47,405 nucleotides of DNA from Gammaproteobacteria bacterium (GTDB taxonomy: Bacteria > Pseudomonadota > Gammaproteobacteria > Steroidobacterales > Steroidobacteraceae). Numbering within the stretch: position 1 is the stretch's first letter; every line of letters starts with the position of its first letter. Made by a program: the position numbers and the translations under genes. The DNA is taken from positions 1 to 47,405 of the forward strand of contig JAJPKM010000012.1 in the NCBI GenBank assembly GCA_021323735.1, written 5' to 3'. Positions 8,541 through 17,227 of the stretch are shown here, piece after piece. The notes beneath the pieces are model-generated. The model did not search any database. It was not told the DNA's origin and saw only the letters and a program-made list of their open reading frames with translations.

Positions 8541-8983
8541 TTCGAACCGCTCTTGCCGCCGGTCGTTTTGGTCAGCGGCAAGTTATCCTTCACCCAGGCA
8601 TTGAGTCCACCATGAAGATTGAACACCTTCGTAAACCCCAGCTTGGTGAGCGTGCGCGCGGCGCCGGCGCCGTTGGCTCCGGTGTCGCAATAGGTAATGA
8701 CGCTTTTGTCACGCCATTTCTTCAGTGCGTCGGCCTGCGATTCGAGCGTGGCCGCCGGCACGTTGCGCGCATCGACGATGTGCCCTGCATCGAAGGAGTC
8801 CTTGCTGCGCAGATCGATCACCAAAGCGCCTTGATTCATGAGCCTCACCGCCTGCGCGGCACTCAATGCCGCAAATGCCTGCACGCGCGCGCGCAGCTCG
8901 TACACCAGCACCACGAGAGCGGCCAGCGCCGCCGCGGCGACGAGAAACGGATGGTGGCCAATGAACTCTAACAGTCGCTGCAT
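8537..8983 (-). CDS. membrane-anchored rhodanese-like protein
   Basis: A 148-residue protein: one N-terminal membrane helix (about residues 8-27, FLVAAAALAALVVLVYEL), then a rhodanese domain with SAAQAVRLMNQGALVIDLRSKDSFDAGHI and the active-site loop CDTGANGAGAA, whose cysteine is present. This is YibN-like and commonly precedes grxC-secB. Rhodaneses transfer sulfane sulfur; for this group the role is unproven. I chose ATG 8983 rather than an in-frame start at 9034, because a TATACT -10 box lies between the two. First gene of the operon. Confidence 0.88.
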   Translation of the reverse strand: MQRLLEFIGHHPFLVAAAALAALVVLVYELRARVQAFAALSAAQAVRLMNQGALVIDLRSKDSFDAGHIVDARNVPAATLESQADALKKWRDKSVITYCDTGANGAGAARTLTKLGFTKVFNLHGGLNAWVKDNLPLTKTTGGKSGSK

Positions 8984-9017
8984 GCGGCTCGCCCGGTTTG
9001 GGGTTTTTGGGCGCGCA

Positions 9018-9026
9018 AGTATAGCA
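9018..9026 (-). promoter_or_regulatory. extended -10 promoter of the rhodanese-grxC-secB-gpsA operon
   Basis: On the minus strand TGC-TATACT forms an extended -10 element 34 nt before the ATG at 8983. No clear -35 is visible, as usual for extended -10 promoters. The same 74-bp gap serves the divergent envC-type gene, where TATGCT (9043-9048) sits only 9 nt before the envC ATG. Confidence 0.5.
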
Positions 9027-9057
9027 GCGGGCACAAGGCTTGTATGCTTAAGCCCGC

Positions 9058-10248
9058 ATGAACGCCCCCACTAGCCAACGCCGCAAACGCCCGTACCTGA
9101 GTGCGATACTGGCCTGCGTGCTATGTGCGGGCAGCGCGGGCGGTGCCGGGACCGCCGCCGAGCCCCAGGATTCGGCGCAGGCGAAAGCCAAGCTGGCCGC
9201 GGTGCGCGCCCGAATCGCGGAACTCACCCATCGGATGAACTCGCAGCTGGCGCAGCGGGATTCCTTGAGCGCGCGCGTGCGTGAAACCGAACTCGTCATT
9301 GCCGCCAAGCGTCAGCGTGTCGAGGAGCTGCATGTGGAGGAGGCCGTCGCGGAACGGCACCGCGCGGAGCTGCGCGCCGAACAAACGCGCAATCAAAACG
9401 CTCTGCAATCGGAGCGGGAATCGCTCGCAAGTCAGGCGCGAGCGGCCTACATGATCGGCCGCCAGGAGGAACTCAAGCTGCTGTTGAATCAAAGCAGCCC
9501 GGCCGCGCTGGGGCGCACGTTGGCGTACCACGGTTATTTCGCCGAGCAGCGCAACCGCAAGATTAAGGTCATCGAGGATGAGGAAACGCGGCTACAGCAA
9601 TTGGTCGTGCAGATCGAGCAGCAAACCCTCGACCTTAAGACACTGGAGAACGCGGCCGGCTTGGAAATTGCCGGACTGCAGCACGCGCGTGCCGAGCGCA
9701 CTGTGGCAGTGGCGGCGCTGACCAATAAATTGGCCAACGCCAATCAGGAACTCGGGAATCTGAAGCGGGAAGAACAGGCGGTCGAGACACTGGTCGCAGA
9801 CCTCTCGCGCATGATGCAGGATTTTCCGGCCGACCCCTCGCAGAGCTTCGATCAAATGCGCGGTAAGTTGCCATGGCCGGTGCTGGGGCATTTGAGCACG
9901 CGGTACCAGGCTCCGCGCGACAACGGCGCCGGCGGCGTGCGCTGGAATGGCGTGATGATCGATACGGCGCGCGGAGCGAAGGTGCGGGCAACCTTTTATG
10001 GTCGCGTGGTCTATGCGGATTGGCTCCAGGGATTGGGGCTGTTGATGATCATCGGCCACAACGGCGGCTACATGACTCTGTACGGTCACGCTGAGATACT
10101 CTACAAGTCCGTGGGAGACCGGGTCGCCCCCGGAGACGTGATTGCCGCCTTGAGCGATACGGAAGGGGTTACCCCGCAGCTCTACTTCGAAATACGGGAG
10201 GGACGAAAAACCGTCGATCCCAAGGTGTGGCTGAAGACGGTCCCGTAA
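9058..10248 (+). CDS. envC: EnvC-type murein hydrolase activator (degenerate LytM/M23 domain)
   Basis: A 396-residue exported protein: signal peptide (to about residue 33), a long charged coiled coil (about 35-260), and a C-terminal LytM domain (about 280-390). The zinc-ligand positions are altered: the HxxxD region reads NGVMID and the final HxH reads LYFEIREG, while a GHNGGYMTLYGHAE segment is retained. This loss of ligands is characteristic of EnvC, which does not cut peptidoglycan but activates periplasmic amidases at the division septum. The gene order envC then ctpA-type protease is common in gammaproteobacteria. Start ATG at 9058. Confidence 0.92.
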   Translation: MNAPTSQRRKRPYLSAILACVLCAGSAGGAGTAAEPQDSAQAKAKLAAVRARIAELTHRMNSQLAQRDSLSARVRETELVIAAKRQRVEELHVEEAVAERHRAELRAEQTRNQNALQSERESLASQARAAYMIGRQEELKLLLNQSSPAALGRTLAYHGYFAEQRNRKIKVIEDEETRLQQLVVQIEQQTLDLKTLENAAGLEIAGLQHARAERTVAVAALTNKLANANQELGNLKREEQAVETLVADLSRMMQDFPADPSQSFDQMRGKLPWPVLGHLSTRYQAPRDNGAGGVRWNGVMIDTARGAKVRATFYGRVVYADWLQGLGLLMIIGHNGGYMTLYGHAEILYKSVGDRVAPGDVIAALSDTEGVTPQLYFEIREGRKTVDPKVWLKTVP

Positions 10249-10437
10249 CCCGAAATATTCACGAACAATCGGTGCAATCAAGCATTCGAGGTATAGCCCC
10301 GGGTTTTCTTTCGTCTTCTTTCCGCGCTGCATGACGGCCGGATTGGCTATTGTTCGGGCGGAAGGGGCTTAGGTCGTGGGCGCCATGTTTAATTTAACAC
10401 TGCACATCATGGCTGGCGGCGAATCACCTCGGCACGT

Positions 10438-11694
10438 ATGCTCCCGTTCCTAATGATCAAGAAATCTTCAAATGCCTTGCTCCTGGCCTTGGGGCTTGCC
10501 ATCGGCCTGTCGCTGGGGTTGGCGCACGGTGTCCTGGCGGACAAGGCGGCTCTCGGCGCCGACCTGCCGTGGCAGGATGCACACATGCTGGCCGCGGTGC
10601 TGGAACGGGTCAAACACGATTATGTGAATCCCGTGGACGATCATCAGCTGTTGCAGGCGGCGATCCGCGGCATGGTCGCCTCGCTCGACCCCTATTCGGC
10701 CTATTTGGACAGCGATGAATACGACGAGGTGAAGATCAGCAGCTCGGGACGCTATTCGGGCGTGGGGTTGGAACTCTCGATCGAGGACGAGCAGGTCGTC
10801 GTCATCGCGCCATTCGACGGCTCATCGGCGGCCTTGGCCGGGATTCTGGCGGGCGATGTCATCGTGACGATAGACGGTGTCCCCGTGAATACCAGCACCT
10901 TGGCCGACACGATCGGCCGCATGCGCGGCGAGGAAGGGACTACGGTCAAGATCGGGATCATGCGTGGCGATAATCCTGAACCCATGTTGTTCACGCTGAA
11001 GCGAGCGCGCGTCGAGCTGCACAGCGTCAGGGCGCAGATGCTGGAGCCGGGCTACGGGTACGCAAGAATCTCGCAGTTCAGCGAGACCACCGGCGATGAC
11101 CTGACGGCGGCGCTGAAGGATTTGCGCAAACACAATGGTACGCCGCTCAAGGGGCTGGTGCTCGACTTGCGCGACAACCCGGGCGGGGTCCTGGAAGCGG
11201 CGGTCGCGGTCGCCGATACCTTTCTGGAACGCGGTGTGATCGTTACCGCGAAGGGGCGAACGCCGGACTCCAAATTTGAAATGGATGCGACGCCGGGCGA
11301 TGCGCTCAACGGTGCGCCCATCATCGTACTGGTCAATGGCGGTTCGGCCTCGGCGGCGGAGATCGTCGCCGGCGCGTTGAAGGATCAGCATCGCGCAAAA
11401 CTCATGGGACGCACGACCTTCGGCAAGGGTTCGGTGCAGACCATCATTCCCCTGTCCGACGATCGCGCGGTCAAGCTGACCACGTCGCTGTATTACACCC
11501 CGTCCGGCGTTTCCATCAATCACCGTGGTATTGCCCCCGACATCGAGCTTGCGCGCGATCCGAACGCTGCGCCTGCGCTGCCCACGAACGCGCCGTTGCT
11601 CGAGCGTGATGCAGAGGTTCGACGCGCGCTCGAGGAACTGAAGATCTCGCCCATGACGCGCCCGCATGCGGCGACGACCGCGGCAAAGCTCTAG
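10438..11694 (+). CDS. S41 family C-terminal processing protease with PDZ domain
   Basis: A 418-residue CtpA-like serine protease: N-terminal signal/anchor (about 10-34), N-terminal helical cap, PDZ domain (about 105-190; GVGLELS...GDVIVTIDGVPV), and the S41 catalytic core. The Ser-Lys dyad is visible as S305 in NGGSASAAEI and K330 in TFGKGSVQT. It degrades or trims periplasmic proteins, often peptidoglycan hydrolases, which fits its place after envC. An in-frame ATG at 10453 is an alternative start; neither has a strong ribosome site. The 189-bp gap before it shows no gene. Confidence 0.95.
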   Translation: MLPFLMIKKSSNALLLALGLAIGLSLGLAHGVLADKAALGADLPWQDAHMLAAVLERVKHDYVNPVDDHQLLQAAIRGMVASLDPYSAYLDSDEYDEVKISSSGRYSGVGLELSIEDEQVVVIAPFDGSSAALAGILAGDVIVTIDGVPVNTSTLADTIGRMRGEEGTTVKIGIMRGDNPEPMLFTLKRARVELHSVRAQMLEPGYGYARISQFSETTGDDLTAALKDLRKHNGTPLKGLVLDLRDNPGGVLEAAVAVADTFLERGVIVTAKGRTPDSKFEMDATPGDALNGAPIIVLVNGGSASAAEIVAGALKDQHRAKLMGRTTFGKGSVQTIIPLSDDRAVKLTTSLYYTPSGVSINHRGIAPDIELARDPNAAPALPTNAPLLERDAEVRRALEELKISPMTRPHAATTAAKL

Positions 11695-11774
11695 CGGAAC
11701 TAGTCATGAATGATCCATGCGTTCAAGCACCAGGGCCGTCCAACCCGCCCTTCTTAATATCTCCGGGCTAGCTG

Positions 11775-12773
11775 ATGCGCAGCACCCGTTCCATCGAGAT
11801 CCTGTGCTTGGTGCTGGCGGCCTTGGTGCTCATTTGGTCCGGGGCGTTGGCCGCAGAGATGTGGCCGGTGATCGGCCTGCTCGCCGCCTTCGCGCTGGCC
11901 ATCGTGGGTTTTCGCGTTCGCGGCTTCCTGCCGAACCGCAGCCGCGTCCGGCTGCTGATCGAGTCGTGGTCGATGGTGCTATTCATCACCTGCGTGCTGT
12001 GGTTCACGGGCAAGAGCGGCAGCCCGCTGTTCAATCTGTACTTGCTACCCATCATTTTGAGTGCGCTCACGCTGGGCCGTCTCGTGACGCTGCTGCAGGT
12101 GGCCGCCATCGCGGCCTGCCATGTTCTCTTGGCCATGACCACGCCGGGTGTGGACGTGATCTCGCTGTTCTACGCCAGCCAGGTCGTGGGACAGCTGGCG
12201 CCGTTCTTGCTGGTCGCGTATCTGACCACCACGTTATCGGCGGACATCACGGAGGCGCGCGAGCGCATCGAGAATCTGGCGCAGAACGATTCTCTGACCG
12301 GCCTCTACAACGTTCGCATGTTCAACGAGATGTGGCAACGCGAGCACGAAGCCTGTGAGCACAACGGCGGCACCTATGCGCTGCTGATGATCGACATGGA
12401 CAAGCTCAAGGAGATCAACGATGTGTTCGGCCATGAGGCTGGGAACAGCGCGCTCCTGCTGGTCGCGGAATGCGTGCAAAGAAGCATTCGCCAATCGGAC
12501 CATGCTGCCCGCTTCGGCGGCGACGAGTTCGCGGTGCTGCTGCCGGGCGCCTCCCACGAAGTTGCCCAGGCCGTGACCAAGCGCCTGCGCCACAATGTTT
12601 ACAAGACCACGCTGGATTTGCGGTCGCGCATGATTCGATGCAGCGTCAGCGTCGGCGTCGTCTGCTACCCCAAGGATTCGAGGGACATGCGTCAGCTGCG
12701 CAGCTTAGTGGACGACAACATGTACCGCGACAAGGAACTGCGCGGTCATCCCGGTGCCGAAGCAAACGCTTGA
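11775..12773 (+). CDS. membrane-bound diguanylate cyclase (GGDEF)
   Basis: A 332-residue protein: about five or six hydrophobic segments (residues about 8-155) form a membrane sensor region I cannot assign to a named MASE type. A GGDEF domain follows (about 170-325). The active-site motif RFGGDEF is intact and preceded by the inhibitory I-site RQSD at the correct five-residue spacing, so the enzyme should make cyclic di-GMP and be product-inhibited. The substrate-phosphate segment NDSLTGLYN and DMDKLKEINDVFGHEAGN are intact. It stands alone, 80 bp after ctpA. Confidence 0.93.
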   Translation: MRSTRSIEILCLVLAALVLIWSGALAAEMWPVIGLLAAFALAIVGFRVRGFLPNRSRVRLLIESWSMVLFITCVLWFTGKSGSPLFNLYLLPIILSALTLGRLVTLLQVAAIAACHVLLAMTTPGVDVISLFYASQVVGQLAPFLLVAYLTTTLSADITEARERIENLAQNDSLTGLYNVRMFNEMWQREHEACEHNGGTYALLMIDMDKLKEINDVFGHEAGNSALLLVAECVQRSIRQSDHAARFGGDEFAVLLPGASHEVAQAVTKRLRHNVYKTTLDLRSRMIRCSVSVGVVCYPKDSRDMRQLRSLVDDNMYRDKELRGHPGAEANA

Positions 12774-12838
12774 ATGTCTTACAGCAAATCCCTGAATGTG
12801 CTGGACTTTCTCAAGAATAATGTCAAAGTTAGCGCTGC

Positions 12839-12856
12839 ATCACGCCCGGGCGTGAT
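12839..12856. promoter_or_regulatory. 18-bp perfect palindrome upstream of the PBP7-type gene
   Basis: ATCACGCCCGGGCGTGAT is a perfect 9+9 dyad 45 bp before the PBP gene start and 65 bp after the cyclase stop, followed by a second small dyad AACATATGTT (12858-12867). It could be an operator or the terminator stem of the cyclase gene; there is no T-run, favouring an operator. Confidence 0.4.
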
Positions 12857-12901
12857 TAACATATGTTCAAGTCTTCGTTCCTGATCTAGGAGAGCGGGTT
12901 A

Positions 12902-13792
12902 ATGCGGTCGATCAATCGAGCATCGCCACTCGGACGGGCTCCCGCGCTTCCAAGTGCGTTGGCCGGCATTTTTCTCTGTGTTCTGGCCTGCCACGCCTCC
13001 GCGAAAAACCTCACCAAGAACCCCAATGAGCCGAAGCTGAAGTCCAGCTCCGTGCTCATCGTCGATGAGAGCGACTCTTCGGTGCTGTATTCCCGAAATT
13101 CGGATATCGCCGCACCCATCGCCTCGATCACCAAGCTGATGACGGCGCTGGTGGTCTTGGACGCCCAGCAGCCTTTGGATGAACCCATCCGGATTACCGA
13201 GGCCGACCGCGACTTCCCGAAAGCGTCATTTTCGCGTCTGACCGTGGGCACCACCTTGACCCGTGGCGACCTAATGCATCTGGCGCTCATGTCCTCCGAG
13301 AATCGTGCCGCGCACGCCCTTGGGAACAACTATCCCGGCGGCATGCCGGCGATGGTGGTCGCGATGAATGCCAAGGCCAAGGCCTTAGGGATGAGCAGCG
13401 CCCATTTCGTCGATCCCACCGGGCTGTCGAGCCAGAACGTGGCCAGTCCCGAGGACCTGTCGAAGCTGGTGATTGCGGCCTCGAAGAATCGCACGATTCG
13501 CGAGTATTCCACCGATCGGAACTACGCCGTGCGGGTGCAGAAGCACTTGGTCGAGTTTCGCAACACCGATAGGTTGGTGGCGAACCCGGCCTGGAACATC
13601 ATCGTGCAAAAGACCGGATACATCGCCGAGGCGGGCAAGTGCCTGGTCATGGCTGCAGTCATCGAGGGTCGCTCAGTGGTTATTGTGCTGCTGGACTCCT
13701 TCGGTAAGTACACTCGGGTAGCCGATGCGCAGCGCGTCAAGACCTGGATGGAGAGCGCATCCAACCGCCACTTCCAAGCGGAGATCCGCTAG
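12902..13792 (+). CDS. pbpG: D-alanyl-D-alanine endopeptidase (PBP7-type, S11)
   Basis: A 296-residue exported penicillin-binding protein that hydrolyses D-Ala-meso-DAP cross-links in the periplasm. The signal peptide runs to about residue 34. All three penicilloyl-serine motifs are intact: SITK (75-78), SEN (132-134) and KTG (237-239). It has no C-terminal beta-sheet or membrane-anchoring domain, which separates PBP7-type proteins from DacA. ATG with AGGAG about 10 nt upstream. Confidence 0.92.
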   Translation: MRSINRASPLGRAPALPSALAGIFLCVLACHASAKNLTKNPNEPKLKSSSVLIVDESDSSVLYSRNSDIAAPIASITKLMTALVVLDAQQPLDEPIRITEADRDFPKASFSRLTVGTTLTRGDLMHLALMSSENRAAHALGNNYPGGMPAMVVAMNAKAKALGMSSAHFVDPTGLSSQNVASPEDLSKLVIAASKNRTIREYSTDRNYAVRVQKHLVEFRNTDRLVANPAWNIIVQKTGYIAEAGKCLVMAAVIEGRSVVIVLLDSFGKYTRVADAQRVKTWMESASNRHFQAEIR

Positions 13793-13839
13793 CCGGCGCG
13801 CAGCCTGTGCAGGCATGACCCTAGGTGTCCGATGATCGG

Positions 13840-13861
13840 CTGCGGACTCATCAATCCGCAG
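13840..13861. terminator. hairpin between convergent pbpG and dprA-like genes
   Basis: CTGCGGA and TCCGCAG form a perfect 7-bp stem with an 8-nt loop. It covers the last codons and stop of the dprA-like gene and lies 48 bp after the pbpG stop. No T-run follows on either strand, so it is only a candidate bidirectional terminator. Confidence 0.35.
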
Positions 13862-14783
13862 TAGCTTCTGAGGTATGGGTGGCGGCAAGGTGCCTCTTGA
13901 TGTCTCCGTAGTCAGCCACCCGTATGGCGCCCTGCTTGGCGAAAGTTTCAGGCCAGGTCAGGGCCGGATTCCGAAAGCAACTCTCGAGGATGAAGAGCTT
14001 GCGCTTCTGCTTCAGTGCGTGGCGGGCTTGTACCAGGGTGCCTGAGGTTTCCCCCGCTTCGACGATGATCGTTGCCTCGGTGAGGGCCGACATGGTCGCG
14101 TTTCGCTCCGGGAAGAAGTAGCGGTTCACCCTCACGTGTTGTTGAGAATACCGAACGATGGGCACCTGACTGATCACCAGGTGAGTGTCGGCGATGAACC
14201 GCTGCAACTCCCGATTCTCGCTCGGATAACATTCCGTGATCGGGGTGCCCAGTACCGCGATCGTGAATCCCCCGGCGTCGATGGCGGCTTTGTGGGCGAC
14301 CGTGTCGATCCCTCGCGCCAGGCCTGACACGATTGTATAGCCGTCGCCGGCGAGCAGACGTGCGAGCCTTGCGGCCCGCTGCTTCCCCTCATCGCTGGGT
14401 TCTCGCGTGCCGACGATCGCAACACAGGGCGCGTCGACCAGGCCCCAAAGCCCCTGAAAGTAGAGTAGTTCGATCGGGTGATCGGCATCGCGCAGCTTCT
14501 GCGGATACTCGCCTGTGCCGTGAATCCGCACGCCGAAATGTCGAATACCGGCGTCGCGAATTGCGCCAAGCGCGAGGCGGGCGTACTTCTCGATGTCCGC
14601 TTGCGACACGAAGTCGGACGGGATTGCGCCTGGATGAGTGCGAAAATCCTCGGCCATGGACTTGAACCACGTGCCTTCTCGTGCCCATAGGGCCTCGTAG
14701 GCCCCGAGTTCGCGTCGAGGAGAGATGGCGCGGTCGGCGAAGTCCGCAGCTGCCGCCGACGGTGAAAATAGATCTTCACTCAT
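13851..14783 (-). CDS. DprA/Smf-like DNA-processing protein (short variant)
   Basis: A 310-residue protein with the DprA Rossmann-like core: VAIVGTREPS, IVSGLARGIDTVAHKAAI, AVLGTPITECYPSENREL, FPERNATMSALTEATIIVEAGETSGTLVQARHAL. DprA binds single-stranded DNA and loads RecA during transformation. The C-terminal winged helix of canonical DprA is missing and the N-terminal 100 residues do not look like its SAM domain, so this is a divergent paralogue. I chose ATG 14783, since a TATAAT box lies between it and an in-frame start at 14834. A perfect LexA-type box precedes it, so it is probably SOS-induced. No com or topA neighbour is present. Confidence 0.85.
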   Translation of the reverse strand: MSEDLFSPSAAAADFADRAISPRRELGAYEALWAREGTWFKSMAEDFRTHPGAIPSDFVSQADIEKYARLALGAIRDAGIRHFGVRIHGTGEYPQKLRDADHPIELLYFQGLWGLVDAPCVAIVGTREPSDEGKQRAARLARLLAGDGYTIVSGLARGIDTVAHKAAIDAGGFTIAVLGTPITECYPSENRELQRFIADTHLVISQVPIVRYSQQHVRVNRYFFPERNATMSALTEATIIVEAGETSGTLVQARHALKQKRKLFILESCFRNPALTWPETFAKQGAIRVADYGDIKRHLAATHTSEATAD

Positions 14784-14789
14784 CGCGCT

Positions 14790-14820
14790 ATTATAGACGA
14801 TGACTGTATGCGCATACAGT
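14790..14820 (-). promoter_or_regulatory. LexA-type SOS box and -10 of the dprA-like gene
   Basis: ACTGTATGCGCATACAGT (14803-14820) is a perfect 18-bp dyad of the CTG-N10-CAG form known for gammaproteobacterial LexA boxes. A consensus -10 (TATAAT, 14790-14795) lies 7 nt downstream of it, and the box covers the place where the -35 would be, the usual position for LexA repression. The ATG is 6 nt after the -10 box, so the leader is very short or absent. Confidence 0.75.
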
Positions 14821-14880
14821 TGAGCCGCTGCCACCGATCGCCTGAGACACCGGCTGACCCGGGCAAGCCACCGGCGTCAC

Positions 14881-17040
14881 TCAGAAGCGCACGGTGAAAT
14901 GCACGCCCCAGTTTCGCGGCTCGCCCAGTTGCACGTAAAGCTTATTGGGGAAGTCGGGCGGCTCGTCGCCGAAGAAGAAACCACGCACGGTGTAGTTCTT
15001 GTCCAATAAATTCCGGCCCCATAGATACGCTTCCCATCGCGGCGTGTCCCAGCCCAACTTGCCGTTGACCAGGCCATAGGCATTCGATCGGGTATTGTTC
15101 GGCGGCAGGTCGTATAAGAAGGAGCCCATGCCGGTCACGTCGAGGCGCGCATAGGGCCCGCGCGGATCGCGCCAGGTGGCATTGATCGAGGCTTGCCAGG
15201 GAGGCGCATGCGGCAACGCGCGATCGGGCAGCGTCACGCCGTTTTGCACGAACCCGTGGTACTGCGTCTGCAGCAGGCCGAGCGAGCCGCCGAATTCCAG
15301 GCTTTTCGTCGCGGCCCAGGCGGCGGTACTTTCCAAGCCGTAGTTGAATCCCGACTTGGCGTTGCCGGTAAAGAAAATAAAGGTATTGGGATTGTTCGGA
15401 TCCAATTGCTCGGAAGTCAGCAGCTGTTCGTTGTGGCGTAGCATGTAGAACAGCGAGGTGTCGATTCGAAGGCGGCCGTCGTCGATTTGCGCCTTGTGGC
15501 CGACTTCAAAGTTCAAATCGGATTCAGGCGTGAACAGCAGCTGGTTGGTGGGCAGCCCGGGACTTAAATTGAAACCGCTCGCCTTGTAGCCGCGGGCGAT
15601 GAGGGCGTAAACATGCTGGCCCTCGGCCAGTGCATAGTCGAGCGAGGCCTGTCCTCCCCACAGATTGTCGGCCGGCCCAAAGTTGTTCGCCGTGGTCGGC
15701 GCATCGAGATTGGTCGTCATGTCGCTGTAGCGGCTGGTGTGTCGCTCGCCGCGCAGCCCTAAGGACCAGCGTGCCCGGTCAGTGAGGTTGCCGTCCATCT
15801 GTCCATACACGGCGCCGTTGCGCGAGCGATACTCGCTCGATGTCACGCTCAAGCTGTCGCTGTTCTGGGTGGCATCGAAGGGATCTACATAGATTCCGGC
15901 CATGGTGTCCGTCAAGGACTCGCGCAGCTCGAAGGCGTAAACGCCGAAAAGCCAGGAGATCCCGGGCGAGATCTCCGATGAACCCCCCGACCCCGACGCC
16001 GGCGTATCGCCGAGGCGGAACTCGAGACTGCGAGTCGAGCGATGGCGCACCTGGTACTCGGTGAAGTCATAGGCATACGGCGCCCAGAGCTGTGGATTTC
16101 CCCAATCCCCGTCGAAACCGTAGTTGACCTTGGTGTCGGCGTAGGTGGCGATGGTGGTGAGGGTTGCCGATCCTAAACCGCTGTAAGTGGAACGTGCGGA
16201 CACCCCGGTGGAAAATTGCCGATCGACGCCGGGATGATCCGATTCCGTGGTACGGCTGTTATCGATGGCGAATGCATCGTAGCCGTTGTCGATTTGCGCG
16301 CGCAGCAGGGTGACATCGACCCGCCACACATCGCTGGGTTCGAAGCGCCATTTCCCGCGGACGGTGAGCTCATCGCGGCTGTCGGTGTTGCTGCGGCCCA
16401 GATAGGCATTGTGGTAGAAGCCGTCGCTGGTGTATTGCTGCACGGCGAGCCGGAACTCGGAATCCAGCGAACTTACCGGACCTGTGAGCACCGCTCCGTA
16501 GGAACGTTCATTGTAGTCCCCCACATCGACTTCCGCCCGACCGCCGAAGGTATCGGAGGGTTCGGCGCTCTTCACATAGATCAGGCCGGCCAGCGCGTTG
16601 GCCCCGTAAAGCGTGCCTTGCGGGCCATGGAGCACTTCGATGTGATCGACATCGAACAGTGTTGCCGCGGAGCCTAGGCCGCTGAAATCGATGTCGTCGA
16701 TCAGAAATCCAACCGAAGGATTCGGCGCCCCTTGGTATTGCTGCAGCTCGCCGATGCCGCGTATCTGAAAATACCGCGGCCGGGAGGTGTCTCCCGCCCA
16801 ATTCAAGTTCGGCACCAGTGCCAGCACGTCCTCGAAATGTTGCTGCCCCGCATCTTGCAGGGTCTGTCCACTAAGAACCGACACGCTGCCCGGTGTCTCC
16901 TCCAGGGGGACCGAGCGCAGCGTCGCGGTAACGATGATCTCGTCCAAGGACTGGCGGTCGGCTTCATCGGCGGCATTCGACCCGGACGAGAAGGTGAATG
17001 CGGCGAACAATAAAATCAGCGCGGAAAATTGACTACCCAT
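14881..17040 (-). CDS. TonB-dependent outer-membrane receptor, probably for thiamin or a precursor
   Basis: A 719-residue outer-membrane receptor: signal peptide (to about residue 23), TonB box DEIIVTA (about 33-39), plug domain (about 45-160; LYGANALAGLIYVKS) and a 22-strand-type barrel ending in the aromatic C-terminus VHFTVRF. It imports a substrate across the outer membrane using TonB energy. The TPP riboswitch directly before the ATG indicates that the substrate is thiamin, TPP or a thiamin precursor; thiamin-regulated TonB receptors are known from comparative genomics in gammaproteobacteria. The gene is monocistronic. No thi genes are in the window. Confidence 0.93.
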   Translation of the reverse strand: MGSQFSALILLFAAFTFSSGSNAADEADRQSLDEIIVTATLRSVPLEETPGSVSVLSGQTLQDAGQQHFEDVLALVPNLNWAGDTSRPRYFQIRGIGELQQYQGAPNPSVGFLIDDIDFSGLGSAATLFDVDHIEVLHGPQGTLYGANALAGLIYVKSAEPSDTFGGRAEVDVGDYNERSYGAVLTGPVSSLDSEFRLAVQQYTSDGFYHNAYLGRSNTDSRDELTVRGKWRFEPSDVWRVDVTLLRAQIDNGYDAFAIDNSRTTESDHPGVDRQFSTGVSARSTYSGLGSATLTTIATYADTKVNYGFDGDWGNPQLWAPYAYDFTEYQVRHRSTRSLEFRLGDTPASGSGGSSEISPGISWLFGVYAFELRESLTDTMAGIYVDPFDATQNSDSLSVTSSEYRSRNGAVYGQMDGNLTDRARWSLGLRGERHTSRYSDMTTNLDAPTTANNFGPADNLWGGQASLDYALAEGQHVYALIARGYKASGFNLSPGLPTNQLLFTPESDLNFEVGHKAQIDDGRLRIDTSLFYMLRHNEQLLTSEQLDPNNPNTFIFFTGNAKSGFNYGLESTAAWAATKSLEFGGSLGLLQTQYHGFVQNGVTLPDRALPHAPPWQASINATWRDPRGPYARLDVTGMGSFLYDLPPNNTRSNAYGLVNGKLGWDTPRWEAYLWGRNLLDKNYTVRGFFFGDEPPDFPNKLYVQLGEPRNWGVHFTVRF

Positions 17041-17135
17041 GCTCCCTCCGCCGGTATTAACCGGATCAGGTTCAATGGGTTTGCTGGTGGGCCTTAGGCT
17101 GCCAGCATCTCAGGCCCTAAAGGCCACCCCAGCGT
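17041..17135 (-). promoter_or_regulatory. TPP riboswitch (THI element)
   Basis: Minus-strand sequence shows the conserved THI-box blocks in order: GCTGGGGTGGCC, GGGCCTGAGATGCTGGC, then CCCATTGAACCTGATCCGGTTAATACCGGCGGAGGG. The outer P1 helix can pair GCU (17131-17133) with AGC (17041-17043), directly next to the ATG. The ribosome site GGAGGG is inside the 3' part of the aptamer, so ligand binding should block translation without a separate expression platform. Ligand is thiamin pyrophosphate by homology. Confidence 0.95.
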
Positions 17136-17171
17136 TGTATCGAAGACCGAGATCTAAGACCGATATCGTAA

Positions 17172-17227
17172 GTGAAAAAACTCTGGTGAAAAAGTTTTCA
17201 GGCGAAAAAAAATTTCAAGCAAAAAAG
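17172..17227 (-). terminator. T-tract cluster 3' of the MAPEG gene
   Basis: On the minus strand the stop of the MAPEG gene is followed by four T-runs of 5 to 8 bases separated by short GC-containing spacers. No stable hairpin is visible. It may help termination before the TPP riboswitch of the next gene; the promoter of the receptor gene must lie in or beyond this tract, next to two AGACCGA copies at about 17145-17163. Confidence 0.35.

Noticed and set aside
10249-10437. tRNA or small RNA gene between envC and the S41 protease
   Set aside because: No cloverleaf or TPsiC-like sequence and no clear promoter-terminator pair could be seen.
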